The notes below the pieces were generated by a model. The model had not been told where the DNA came from. It did no database searches and saw only the letters and a list, made by a program, of their open reading frames with translations. DNA of 64,000 bases, taken from Streptomyces sp. MNU76 (GTDB lineage: Bacteria; Actinomycetota; Actinomycetes; Streptomycetales; Streptomycetaceae). The translations under genes were made by a program, and so were the position numbers. The DNA is taken from positions 1,178,001 through 1,242,000 of the forward strand of contig NZ_JAJKLK010000019.1 in NCBI RefSeq assembly GCF_020982545.1. The letters are read 5' to 3'. Each line of letters starts with the position of its first letter. Within the stretch, counting starts at the first letter, position 1. This document shows, piece after piece, positions 7,687 to 16,563 of this stretch.

Positions 7687-9603
7687 ATGGCTGTGACCGC
7701 AACGCGTCACGACATCCGCAACGTCGCCATCGTCGCCCACGTCGACCACGGCAAGACCACTCTGGTCGACGCCATGCTCAAGCAGGCCGGTGCCTTCGCC
7801 GCGCACGCCGCCGAGTCGCTCGACGACCGCATGATGGACTCGAACGACCTGGAGCGTGAGAAGGGCATCACGATCCTCGCCAAGAACACGGCGGTCAAGT
7901 ACCACCCGAAGGATGGCGGCGACGTCATCACCATCAACATCATCGACACCCCCGGCCACGCCGACTTCGGCGGTGAGGTCGAGCGCGGTCTGTCGATGGT
8001 CGACGCGGTGGTCCTGCTCGTCGACGCCTCCGAGGGTCCGCTGCCGCAGACCCGCTTCGTGCTCCGCAAGGCGCTCCAGCAGCGCCTGCCCGTCATCCTG
8101 TGCATCAACAAGACGGACCGCGCGGACTCGCGCATCGACGAGGTCGTCAACGAGACCTACGACCTCTTCCTCGACCTCGACGCCGACGAGGACCAGATCG
8201 AGTTCCCCATCGTCTACGCGTGTGCGCGTGACGGTGTCGCCTCGCTGACCAAGCCGGAGGACGGCACCGTCCCGGCCGACAGCAACAGCCTGGAGCCGTT
8301 CTTCTCCACGATCCTGTCGCACGTCCCGGCCCCGTCGTACGACGAGGAGGGCCCGCTCCAGGCGCACGTCACCAACCTGGACGCCGACAACTTCCTCGGC
8401 CGTATCGCGCTGCTCCGCGTCGAGCAGGGCGAGCTGCGCAAGGGCCAGACGGTCACGTGGATCAAGCGTGACGGCACGATGTCCAACGTGCGCATCACCG
8501 AGCTGCTGATGACCGAGGCGCTCACCCGCAAGCCCGCCGAGGTGGCCGGCCCGGGTGACATCTGCGCCGTCGCCGGTATCTCGGACATCATGATCGGCGA
8601 GACCCTGGCCGACCCCGAGAACCCGATCGCGCTGCCGCTGATCACGGTCGACGAGCCGGCGATCTCGATGACCATCGGCACGAACACCTCGCCGCTGGTC
8701 GGCCGCGGCGGCACGGGCAAGGGCGCGGACAACAAGGCCGCGGTCAAGGACCGCAAGGTGACCGCCCGTCAGGTCAAGGACCGCCTGGACCGCGAGCTGG
8801 TCGGTAACGTCTCCCTCCGCGTGCTCGACACCGAGCGCCCGGATGCCTGGGAGGTCCAGGGCCGTGGTGAGCTGGCGCTGGCCATCCTGGTGGAGCAGAT
8901 GCGCCGTGAGGGCTTCGAGCTGACCATCGGCAAGCCCCAGGTCGTCACCAAGGAGGTCGACGGCAAGATCTACGAGCCCGTCGAGCGCATGACGATCGAC
9001 GTGCCCGAGGAGCACATGGGCGCGGTCACGCAGCTCATGGGTGTCCGCAAGGGCCGGATGGACAACATGTCGAACCACGGCTCCGGCTGGGTGCGCATGG
9101 AGTTCGTCGTGCCGTCCCGCGGCCTCATCGGCTTCCGGACCGAGTTCCTGACGCAGACCCGCGGCACGGGCATCGGGCACTCCATCCACGAGGGCCACGA
9201 GCCCTGGTTCGGCGCGCTCCAGACCCGTAACAACGGCTCGCTCGTCGCCGACCGCGCCGGTGCCGTCACGGCGTTCGCGATGACGAACCTCCAGGAGCGC
9301 GGTGTGCTCTTCACGGAGCCCGGCACCGAGGTGTACGAGGGCATGATCGTCGGTGAGAACTCGCGCTCCGACGACATGGACGTGAACATCACCAAGGAGA
9401 AGAAGCTCACGAACATGCGGTCCTCCTCGGCCGACTCGTTCGAGGCCATCGTGCCGCCGCGCAAGCTCTCCCTGGAGCAGTCCCTGGAGTTCTGCCGCGA
9501 CGACGAGTGTGTCGAGGTGACCCCGGAGGCCGTGCGCATCCGCAAGGTCAACCTGGACGCTCGTGAGCGCGCGCGTGCCGCGAGCCGCGCCAAGCACGGC
9601 TGA
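7687..9603 (+). CDS. typA: Translational GTPase TypA/BipA
   Basis: 638 residues from ATG 7687, with GGGAGAAG about ten bases upstream. It is a ribosome-binding GTPase of the EF-G class linked to ribosome assembly and stress adaptation. The G1 motif is AHVDHGKTT (about 18-26), followed by switch residues REKGITI, G3 DTPGHADFGGEV and G4 NKTD. Elongation-factor domains II, III and V follow, and the TypA-specific C-terminal region ends MRSSSADSFEAIVPPRKLSLEQ. Length and motif order are complete. It sits alone between two terminator-like hairpins. Confidence 0.97.
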   Translation: MAVTATRHDIRNVAIVAHVDHGKTTLVDAMLKQAGAFAAHAAESLDDRMMDSNDLEREKGITILAKNTAVKYHPKDGGDVITINIIDTPGHADFGGEVERGLSMVDAVVLLVDASEGPLPQTRFVLRKALQQRLPVILCINKTDRADSRIDEVVNETYDLFLDLDADEDQIEFPIVYACARDGVASLTKPEDGTVPADSNSLEPFFSTILSHVPAPSYDEEGPLQAHVTNLDADNFLGRIALLRVEQGELRKGQTVTWIKRDGTMSNVRITELLMTEALTRKPAEVAGPGDICAVAGISDIMIGETLADPENPIALPLITVDEPAISMTIGTNTSPLVGRGGTGKGADNKAAVKDRKVTARQVKDRLDRELVGNVSLRVLDTERPDAWEVQGRGELALAILVEQMRREGFELTIGKPQVVTKEVDGKIYEPVERMTIDVPEEHMGAVTQLMGVRKGRMDNMSNHGSGWVRMEFVVPSRGLIGFRTEFLTQTRGTGIGHSIHEGHEPWFGALQTRNNGSLVADRAGAVTAFAMTNLQERGVLFTEPGTEVYEGMIVGENSRSDDMDVNITKEKKLTNMRSSSADSFEAIVPPRKLSLEQSLEFCRDDECVEVTPEAVRIRKVNLDARERARAASRAKHG

Positions 9604-9645
9604 CGTTCGGCCGACACGGCTGACGCTGCGTCAATCGCCGTGAGC

Positions 9646-9683
9646 GAAGCCCCGGTTCTCCGCGTACGGGAGGACCGGGCTTC
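9646..9683 (+). terminator. Hairpin terminator after typA
   Basis: Near-perfect stem GAAGCCCCGGTTCTC / GAGGACCGGGCTTC with a short loop, 43 bp after the typA stop. Confidence 0.7.
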
Positions 9684-9958
9684 CGGCCTGCCTGCATACG
9701 GGGGAGATGCGGTGGGGATGCAGGGGATTCGGGGAGCGTGTGAAGAGGCCACGGGGGAGGCTGGACTTCCGTGCACGATCTTTCGGTTCACTGTCTGTGT
9801 GCTGTGAAGCGCTGTTCGGATATCGGTGTTCCAGCGATCAAGTTTCGGACATGTAAACAAAAATCGTTCCGCGTATGCCCGATTCGCCGGGTTCTCATCT
9901 CGCCTGTCAAGCGCGACCAGGTGTCAATCTTTGCAATTTTTGCTCAAAATATGGACGG

Positions 9959-9972
9959 TAGGGAGATCCCTA
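9959..9972. promoter_or_regulatory. Palindrome in the bldK upstream region
   Basis: TAGGGA-GA-TCCCTA is a 6-2-6 perfect inverted repeat beside the AT-rich tract, 115 bp before bldKA. It is operator-like; the regulator cannot be named from sequence. Confidence 0.4.
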
Positions 9973-10086
9973 TGCCTTCCGCCCTTGACGCGCGTTGACC
10001 CGTTTGGCGAAAGTTCCCCCAAACCACAGAACCTGCCGGTATCTGTGCTGCGCTCAACTCTCCAACCCCCCGGGGGAAGAACAGAC

Positions 10087-11127
10087 ATGACCAGTCCAAC
10101 CAAGGCCGAGGGCTCCGGGTCCGCGGTCGCCTTGGACCCCGAGCTCGAGACGACCGCCGAGGTCGCCAAGGGTGAGAAGAAGCTTGAGGGTCGTTCCCCC
10201 GGGCAGTTGATGTGGCAACGGTTCAAGCGGGACCGTACTGGAGTCGTCTCCGCGTGCGTAGTGATTTTCTTCTTCGTCATCGCAGCGCTCGCGCCGGTCA
10301 TCTCGAGCCTGTACGGCAAGGACCCGTACACGCTGTACGCGCAGGAGCCCGACTACCCGTTCCTGCTGGACGACTTCGCGATGCCCACCGGTTCCTTCGG
10401 TGGCATGTCGGGTGACTTCTGGTTCGGCGTCGAGCCGAAGCTGGGCCGCGACGTGTTCACGATGCTGCTGTACGGCATGCGGACGTCGCTGTACATGGCG
10501 GTCATCGTCACGCTGTTCAGCGTGACCACCGGTGTCCTCATCGGCATGATCGGCGGCTTCTTCGGCGGTCGTGTCGACTACTGGGTGGGTCGGATCACCG
10601 ACTTCTTCCTCGGTTTCCCGCAGCAGCTGTTCTTCATCGCCTTCATGCCGGTCGTCACCGCGCTGTTCGTCGACCCACGTGACGAGACGCCGACCTATCT
10701 GCGTGCCGTGGCCATCGTCCTGGTGATGTGGTTCCTCGGCTGGATGGGCCTCGCCCGCCTGGTGCGCAGCTCGGTGCTCTCCCTGCGCGAGCGTGAGTTC
10801 GTGGAGGCGGCCAAGGTGTCCGGGGCCTCGCCCTGGCGCATCGTCCGCAAGGAGATCCTGCCGAACATCGTCACCCCGATCCTGGTGCAGGGCACGTACA
10901 TCCTGCCCAGCACGATCCTCTCCATCGCCTTCCTCTCGTTCGTCGGTGTCGGCTTCCCCGAGCCGACCCCCGACTGGGGCCGCATGTTCGCCCTCGGCGC
11001 CAAGGTCTACGAGCAGGACCCGATGTTCATGTTCTTCCCGGGCGTGGCGATGGTGATCTTCGTGCTCTGCTTCAACCTTCTCGGCGACTCCGTCCGGGAC
11101 GCATTCGACCCCAAGACCGGACGCTAA
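10087..11127 (+). CDS. bldKA: BldKA, oligopeptide ABC permease (DppC/OppC type)
   Basis: 346 residues from ATG 10087, preceded by GGGGAAG. A charged cytoplasmic N-terminus (about 50 residues) leads into an OppC_N helix and then five more membrane helices. The ATPase-docking EAA loop is EFVEAAKVSGASPWRIVRKE near residues 236-255. It forms half of the transmembrane pore with BldKC. The gene order permease, lipoprotein, permease, ATPase, ATPase matches the Streptomyces coelicolor bldK locus, where mutants fail to raise aerial hyphae because an extracellular peptide signal is not taken up. It is first in the operon, behind a 483-bp regulatory region. Confidence 0.92.
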   Translation: MTSPTKAEGSGSAVALDPELETTAEVAKGEKKLEGRSPGQLMWQRFKRDRTGVVSACVVIFFFVIAALAPVISSLYGKDPYTLYAQEPDYPFLLDDFAMPTGSFGGMSGDFWFGVEPKLGRDVFTMLLYGMRTSLYMAVIVTLFSVTTGVLIGMIGGFFGGRVDYWVGRITDFFLGFPQQLFFIAFMPVVTALFVDPRDETPTYLRAVAIVLVMWFLGWMGLARLVRSSVLSLREREFVEAAKVSGASPWRIVRKEILPNIVTPILVQGTYILPSTILSIAFLSFVGVGFPEPTPDWGRMFALGAKVYEQDPMFMFFPGVAMVIFVLCFNLLGDSVRDAFDPKTGR

Positions 11128-11163
11128 TCGTCCATTGGTGGGTGGGGGGACTGCCGCCCCCGA

Positions 11164-11179
11164 CCCGGGTTCGCCCGGG
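11164..11179 (+). other. UUCG tetraloop hairpin between bldKA and bldKB
   Basis: CCCGGG-TTCG-CCCGGG makes a very stable small RNA hairpin in the 103-bp gap, next to other G/C runs. It may block exonucleases or reduce read-through so that the lipoprotein and permease levels differ. Confidence 0.55.
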
Positions 11180-11230
11180 CCGACAGGCAGTACTCGTGGA
11201 CAACTATCGACAGGTAGGTGCATAGGCATC

Positions 11231-13033
11231 ATGAAGCCCATCAGAAACCGCACCACGCGCGCCGTGGCCGTCGCCCTCGTGGCCGGTTCGCTCGCGCTGG
11301 CCGGCTGCGCGGACAACGGCAAGAGCAACACGAAGGACACCTCCAAGAGCAAGGAGGACGCCGCCGAGCAGTCGAAGCCTGTCGCTTACGGTGACGCCGC
11401 TGCGTCCACCGGCCCGGCCGAGGAGGTCAAGGGCGCCAAGTCCGGCGGTGTCATCAACGTCTACCAGCAGTCGGACATCACCCACCTGGACCCGGGCCAG
11501 ATCTACGTCTCCGACGCCGGCCAGCTCGCGAACCTGATCCACCGCGGTCTGACGAACTACCAGGAGGACGACAAGGGCAACCTGACGGTCGTCGGTGACA
11601 TCGCCACCGACTCCGGCAAGTCCTCCGACGGCGGCAAGACCTGGACGTACACGCTCAAGGACGGCATCAAGGACGAGGACGGCAACGTCATCACCTCGGC
11701 CGACGTCCGCCACACCATCGAGCGCCAGTACTCCAAGGTCATCTTCGACGGCCCGTCGTACATCCAGAGCTGGCTGTCGGGCTCCGACTACCGCAAGGCG
11801 CTGCCGGACGGTCCGTACAAGGGCAAGCACCTGCCGGACTCCGTCCTGGAGACCCCGGACGACAAGACGGTGATCTTCCACTTCGACCAGCCGCGCCCGG
11901 ACCTGCCGCAGGCCCTGGCCATGGCCGGCTACGCCATCGTGCCCGAGAAGCAGGACACGAAGGAGAAGTACGACAAGGCGCCGGCCTCCCTCGGCCCCTA
12001 CAAGATCTCCGAGCTCAAGGCCGGCAAGTCGCTGAAGCTCGTCAAGAACGACCAGTGGGACCCGAAGACGGACTCGGTGCGCCACCAGTACGTCGACGGC
12101 TACAACTTCACCAACACCATCGACCAGGCCAGCCAGACCAAGCGTCTGATCGCCGACCAGGGCGAGGCCAAGAACGCCATCCAGTTCACGGACTCCGTGG
12201 ACCCGGCGCAGATGTCGACGGTGATCAGTAACCCCGAGACGAAGAAGCGCACCATCCAGGGCTACCAGCCCTACGTGTGGCAGCTGAACTTCAACCTCGA
12301 CAGCGCCAAGGTGAAGGACAAGAAGGTCCGCGACGCGATCACGTACGCGCTCCCGTCCCAGGCCATGGTCCAGGCCGACGGTGGCCGCTACGGCGGTGAG
12401 GTCGCCGGTGGTCTGCTGGCGCCGACACTGCCGGGCTACGACGCGTCGTACGACCCGTTCGGCAAGACCAAGAAGCCCAACGGTGACCTGGAGAAGGCCA
12501 AGGAGCTGCTGAAGGAGGCGGGTGTCGAGGAGGGCACCAAGCTCACCTACGCCTACTCCAACACCCCGCGTGGCCAGGCCCAGCAGGTGATCATCAAGGA
12601 CGCGCTGGGCAAGCTCGGCTTCGACGTCCAGGCCAAGGAGGTCGACCGGGCCAGCTTCTACGAGCAGGTCGGCAAGCTGGACAACCCGTACGACATCTAC
12701 ATGACCGGCTGGGGCCAGGACTGGTCCTCCCCGTCCACGGTCATCACGCCGGTCTACGACGGCACCCTCATCGCCGACGGTGCCTCGAACTACTCGCACA
12801 TCAACGACGACAAGGTCAACGCCCTCATCAAGAAGGCGCTGACCGAGGAGCCCGAGGCTGCCGCCAAGACGTGGGAAGAGGCTCACCACCGCATCGTGGA
12901 GGAGATCAACCCGGCCGCCCCGGTCTACTACTCGAAGCAGATCCAGCTCTTCGGATCGAACATCGGTGGTGCCAAGTACAGCACGGAGTCGAGCTACATC
13001 GACATCAACGACCTGTTCCTGAAGCAGCCGTAA
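11231..13033 (+). CDS. bldKB: BldKB, oligopeptide-binding lipoprotein
   Basis: 600 residues from ATG 11231, the length of known BldKB. An Arg-containing start, hydrophobic core and lipobox LAGC (Cys about 23) show lipoprotein export; a Lys/Ser/Thr-rich linker follows. The rest is a family-5 peptide-binding fold, with family patterns such as HLDPGQIYVSDAGQLANLI and KVRDAITYALPSQAM. It captures the extracellular peptide and delivers it to BldKA/BldKC. Non-coding gaps of 103 and 108 bp on either side, both with stable hairpins, set it apart from its neighbours and fit higher expression of the binding protein. Confidence 0.93.
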   Translation: MKPIRNRTTRAVAVALVAGSLALAGCADNGKSNTKDTSKSKEDAAEQSKPVAYGDAAASTGPAEEVKGAKSGGVINVYQQSDITHLDPGQIYVSDAGQLANLIHRGLTNYQEDDKGNLTVVGDIATDSGKSSDGGKTWTYTLKDGIKDEDGNVITSADVRHTIERQYSKVIFDGPSYIQSWLSGSDYRKALPDGPYKGKHLPDSVLETPDDKTVIFHFDQPRPDLPQALAMAGYAIVPEKQDTKEKYDKAPASLGPYKISELKAGKSLKLVKNDQWDPKTDSVRHQYVDGYNFTNTIDQASQTKRLIADQGEAKNAIQFTDSVDPAQMSTVISNPETKKRTIQGYQPYVWQLNFNLDSAKVKDKKVRDAITYALPSQAMVQADGGRYGGEVAGGLLAPTLPGYDASYDPFGKTKKPNGDLEKAKELLKEAGVEEGTKLTYAYSNTPRGQAQQVIIKDALGKLGFDVQAKEVDRASFYEQVGKLDNPYDIYMTGWGQDWSSPSTVITPVYDGTLIADGASNYSHINDDKVNALIKKALTEEPEAAAKTWEEAHHRIVEEINPAAPVYYSKQIQLFGSNIGGAKYSTESSYIDINDLFLKQP

Positions 13034-13051
13034 TCCGTCAGCCCGGCTGAT

Positions 13052-13089
13052 CCGCGGGGGTGTGCGCCAGGCGGAGCGCACCCCCGCGG
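13052..13089 (+). terminator. Strong hairpin between bldKB and bldKC
   Basis: The stem CCGCGGGGGTG... / ...CACCCCCGCGG starts 19 bp after the bldKB stop, with a small internal bulge. It probably acts as a partial terminator or 3' stabiliser, since bldKC-E appear to have no other promoter. Confidence 0.65.
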
Positions 13090-13141
13090 TCGGTACCACC
13101 CCCTCCGACCGCCGCGTTTTCGAAGAGAGCATCCACCCGCC

Positions 13142-14119
13142 ATGCTTCAGTTCCTCATCCGCAGGCTGATCGGCGCCGTCGTCATCATGTTCCTGATCGG
13201 CGCCTTCACGTTCTTCCTGTTCTATACGATCCCCCAAGACTTCGCGCAGCTGTCCTGCGGCAAGAACTGCTCCCCCGAGAACATCGCGGTCATCAGAGAG
13301 AACCTTGGTCTCGACAAGCCCATCACCACGCAGTTCTGGGAGTTCATGTCCGGCATAGTCGTCGGCCGGGACTTCGCGGTGGGGCACTGCTCAGCACCTT
13401 GCCTGGGCATGTCCTTCCACAGCGGTGACTTCGTCTGGGACTCCATCGTCGACAGCTTCCCGCTCACCCTGTCGCTGACCCTCGGCGGTCTGCTCATCTT
13501 CCTGGTGTTCGGCCTCGGTACCGGTCTGCTCGCCGCCTGGAAGCGCGGCACCGCCGTCGACAAGGCCGTCAGCGGCGCCTCGATGGTGCTCAGCTCCTTC
13601 CAGATCTACTTCCTCGGCCCGATCGTCCTCGGCATCTTCGTCTACAGCACGGGCTGGATGGAGAGTCCCAAGTACGTGCCGCTCAGCGATGATCCGGGGG
13701 GCTGGTTCATGGGACTGCTGATCCCCTGGGCCGTCATGGCCACCATCTTCACCGCCCAGTACACGCGTATGGCCCGCTCGACCATGATCGAGCAGCTCTC
13801 GGAGGAACACGTCCGCACGGCCCGGGCCAAGGGCATGAAGCAGCGGTACGTATTCTTCCGTTATGCCTGGCGTGGTTCACTCATCCCGATCGTCACCATC
13901 ATCGGCATGGACCTGAGCGCGCTGCTGTCCGGCGCGGTCGTCACGGAATTCACCTTCGACCTGGCCGGCCTCGGGCGTCTCGCGGTCAACTCCTCGCTCG
14001 ACAAGGACATCCCGCTGACGATGGGCGTGATGCTGTTCGGCGCCTTCTTCATCCTGTTGCTGAACATCATCGTGGACATCGCCTACGCCTACATCGACCC
14101 GCGCGTGCGCCTCAGCTAG
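13142..14119 (+). CDS. bldKC: BldKC, oligopeptide ABC permease (DppB/OppB type)
   Basis: 325 residues from ATG 13142. The N-terminal helix (FLIRRLIGAVVIMFLIGAFTFFLFY) is followed by an extracytoplasmic loop and five further helices. The EAA-type loop is EHVRTARAKGMKQRYVFFRYAWRGSL, and the end AYAYIDPRVRLS is typical of DppB permeases. It pairs with BldKA to form the channel. The external loop has four cysteines (two in SCGKNC, two in GHCSAPC), which could form disulfides outside the cell. The bldKD start lies 10 bp after the stop. Confidence 0.92.
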   Translation: MLQFLIRRLIGAVVIMFLIGAFTFFLFYTIPQDFAQLSCGKNCSPENIAVIRENLGLDKPITTQFWEFMSGIVVGRDFAVGHCSAPCLGMSFHSGDFVWDSIVDSFPLTLSLTLGGLLIFLVFGLGTGLLAAWKRGTAVDKAVSGASMVLSSFQIYFLGPIVLGIFVYSTGWMESPKYVPLSDDPGGWFMGLLIPWAVMATIFTAQYTRMARSTMIEQLSEEHVRTARAKGMKQRYVFFRYAWRGSLIPIVTIIGMDLSALLSGAVVTEFTFDLAGLGRLAVNSSLDKDIPLTMGVMLFGAFFILLLNIIVDIAYAYIDPRVRLS

Positions 14120-14129
14120 GAGAAATACC

Positions 14130-15191
14130 GTGACCACTCTGACCAAGACCGAAGGTGAGAAGGCCCCGACCGGGCCGGAGGCCTTCCTCTCGGTCCGCGA
14201 CCTGCGGGTGCGGTTCTCCACCGAGGACGGCATAGTCAAGGCCGTCGACGGGCTCTCCTTCGACGTCGAGCGCGGCAAGACGCTGGGCATCGTGGGTGAG
14301 TCGGGCTCCGGCAAGTCCGTGACCAACCTGACCGTCCTCGGCCTGCACAACCCCAGGAGCACCACCGTCGAGGGCGAGATCATCCTCGACGGCAAGGAAC
14401 TCGTCACCGCCAAGGAGAAGGAGCTGGAGCAGCTCCGCGGCAACAAGGTGGCGATGATCTTCCAGGACCCGCTGACGGCGCTCTCGCCGTACTACACGGT
14501 GGGCCGGCAGATCGCCGAGCCGTTCATGAAGCACACCGGCGCCTCCAAGAAGGAGGCCCGGCAGCGGGCGATCGAGATGCTGGCCAAGGTCGGCATCCCG
14601 CACCCGCAGACCCGCGTGGACGACTACCCGCACCAGTTCTCCGGCGGTATGCGCCAGCGCGCCATGATCGCCATGGCCCTGGTCTGCGACCCCGACCTGC
14701 TGATCGCGGACGAGCCGACCACCGCCCTCGACGTGACCGTCCAGGCGCAGATCCTCGACCTGCTCAAGGATCTGCAGCAGGAGTTCGGTTCCGCGATCAT
14801 CTTCATCACGCACGACCTCGGCGTCATCTCCGACATGGCCGACGACCTGCTGGTGATGTACTCGGGCCGGGCTGTGGAGCGCGGCAGTGTCCGCGAGGTG
14901 CTGCGCAACCCCACGCACCCCTACACCTGGGGTCTGCTCAGCTCGATGCCCCGCCTCGGCGGCGACACCGCGCAGGCGCTCACCCCGATCCCGGGGTCCC
15001 CGCCCAGCCTGCTCAACCCGCCCACCGGCTGCCCGTTCCACCCGCGCTGCGCGTTCACCGGTGAGGTCACCGGCAACCGCTGCAGCACGGAGCGGCCGCC
15101 GCTCGGCGAGGGGCGTGCCTCTGCCTGCCACCTGACGGCGGACCAGAAGCAGTCCATCTTCATCGACAAGATCCAGCCCCGGCTGCGCTAG
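14130..15191 (+). CDS. bldKD: BldKD, oligopeptide ABC transporter ATPase (DppD type)
   Basis: 353 residues from GTG 14130, with TAGGAGA upstream. Walker A is GESGSGKS (56-63), the signature is FSGGMRQR, and Walker B plus D-loop is LLIADEPTTALD with a following HDLG switch histidine. The C-terminal oligopeptide/dipeptide ATPase extension has cysteines in GCPFHPRCAFTGEVTGNRC and ACHL, the usual cluster-like Cys pattern of this family. It hydrolyses ATP as a dimer with BldKE to drive uptake. Confidence 0.94.
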   Translation: MTTLTKTEGEKAPTGPEAFLSVRDLRVRFSTEDGIVKAVDGLSFDVERGKTLGIVGESGSGKSVTNLTVLGLHNPRSTTVEGEIILDGKELVTAKEKELEQLRGNKVAMIFQDPLTALSPYYTVGRQIAEPFMKHTGASKKEARQRAIEMLAKVGIPHPQTRVDDYPHQFSGGMRQRAMIAMALVCDPDLLIADEPTTALDVTVQAQILDLLKDLQQEFGSAIIFITHDLGVISDMADDLLVMYSGRAVERGSVREVLRNPTHPYTWGLLSSMPRLGGDTAQALTPIPGSPPSLLNPPTGCPFHPRCAFTGEVTGNRCSTERPPLGEGRASACHLTADQKQSIFIDKIQPRLR

Positions 15192-15205
15192 GGAGAACCG
15201 AGATC

Positions 15206-16348
15206 ATGAGCGACAACCTCACCCTCCCCGCACAGCAGGGCTCCCAGGACACCGCGGCCGAGACGCTGCTCCGGGTCGAGGGGCTGACGAAGCACTTCCC
15301 CATCTACGGCGGCTTCCCGATCAAGCGCAAGGTCGGTGCGGTCCAGGCCGTGGACGGCATCGACCTGACCGTCGGGGTCGGCGAGAGCGTCGGTCTGGTC
15401 GGTGAGTCGGGCTGTGGCAAGTCCACGACCGGGCGGCTGATCACCCGGCTCCTGGAGCCCACCGGCGGGAAGATCACCTACCAGGACCAGGACATCACCC
15501 ACGCCTCGCGCAAGCAGCTGGCGCCGGTGCGGTCCGAGATCCAGATGATCTTCCAGGACCCGTACTCCTCCCTCAACCCGCGGCAGACGGTCGGCACGAT
15601 CATCAAGTCGCCGATGGAGGTCAACGGGATCAATCCCGAGGGCGGCCGGGAGAACAAGGTCCGCGAGCTCCTCGAACTGGTCGGTCTCAACCCCGAGCAC
15701 TACAACCGCTTCCCGCACGAGTTCTCCGGCGGTCAGCGCCAGCGCATCGGTGTGGCCCGCGCACTCGCCCTGAACCCGAAGCTGATCGTCGCGGACGAGC
15801 CGGTCTCGGCGCTGGACGTGTCGATCCAGGCGCAGGTCGTCAACCTGCTGCAGAAGGTCCAGGAGGAGCTGGGCATCGCGTTCCTCTTCATCGCGCACGA
15901 CCTCGCCATCGTCCGGCACTTCTCGAAGCGCGTCGCGGTCATGTACCTCGGCAAGATCGTCGAGGTCGCGGACCGGGACTCGCTCTACAACCGGCCCCGC
16001 CACCCGTACACCCACGCCCTGCTCTCGGCGGTGCCCGAGGTGGCGATCGACGACGAGGTCGAGGCGAAGGAGCGGATCCGGCTCGCCGGTGACGTGCCCT
16101 CGCCGATCTCGCCGCCGTCCGGCTGCCGCTTCCGGACGCGGTGCTGGAAGGCCCAGGACAAGTGCGCCTCCGAGGAGCCGCCGCTGGTCCAGCTCTCCGG
16201 CAGCCTGCCCGGCCACCTGACGGCCTGCCACTTCCCGGAGGACCCGACGACCGAGGCCCGCGCCGAGGACGTCGTACTGGACCCGGGGCTGAAGGCGCTG
16301 GAGGACAGCACGCCGGAGGAGTCGGGGGCGAAGGTCGCCAAGGACTGA
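15206..16348 (+). CDS. bldKE: BldKE, oligopeptide ABC transporter ATPase (DppF type)
   Basis: 380 residues from ATG 15206, 14 bp after bldKD. Walker A GESGCGKST, signature FSGGQRQR, Walker B LIVADEPVSALD, switch HDLA. The C-terminal region has the family cysteines in GCRFRTRCWKAQDKC and ACHF, then an acidic tail rich in Glu, Ala and Asp. It is the second ATPase of the heterodimer and the last gene of the bldK operon. No strong terminator is visible in the 215 bp after it. Confidence 0.94.
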   Translation: MSDNLTLPAQQGSQDTAAETLLRVEGLTKHFPIYGGFPIKRKVGAVQAVDGIDLTVGVGESVGLVGESGCGKSTTGRLITRLLEPTGGKITYQDQDITHASRKQLAPVRSEIQMIFQDPYSSLNPRQTVGTIIKSPMEVNGINPEGGRENKVRELLELVGLNPEHYNRFPHEFSGGQRQRIGVARALALNPKLIVADEPVSALDVSIQAQVVNLLQKVQEELGIAFLFIAHDLAIVRHFSKRVAVMYLGKIVEVADRDSLYNRPRHPYTHALLSAVPEVAIDDEVEAKERIRLAGDVPSPISPPSGCRFRTRCWKAQDKCASEEPPLVQLSGSLPGHLTACHFPEDPTTEARAEDVVLDPGLKALEDSTPEESGAKVAKD

Positions 16349-16563
16349 CGCAAGGGGTCGGACCGGGCCTAGGAGTTGGACCGGCGGGGCAAGTCGGTCC
16401 CGATCGGGTTCGGCCCGGCCGAGTCCGGTCGGTTCGAGTACGGCTCGTTCGAGTCTTCGAGGGCTCGTCGTACGACGGTGGTGGTCCCGGTGACGGGGCC
16501 GTCGGCGCGGTACGGCGGGCCCTCTTCCGTGCAGAGCTGCTGTCGACGGGGGCGTGCGACCAG

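Larger units (their letters stand above)
9604..10086. promoter_or_regulatory. Long AT-enriched leader/promoter region before bldKA
   Basis: These 483 bp contain the typA terminator and then a stretch (about 9780-9980) that is strikingly AT-rich for this genome, with runs such as GTAAACAAAAATC and TTTGCAATTTTTGC. A 14-bp perfect palindrome (9959-9972) lies within it. No convincing -35/-10 pair can be singled out. The length and composition fit a heavily regulated promoter with several protein sites, as expected for a developmental operon; this is inference. Confidence 0.55.

Noticed and set aside
7645..9597. 650-codon antisense frame over typA
   Set aside because: Mirror of the typA codons; no recognisable domain.
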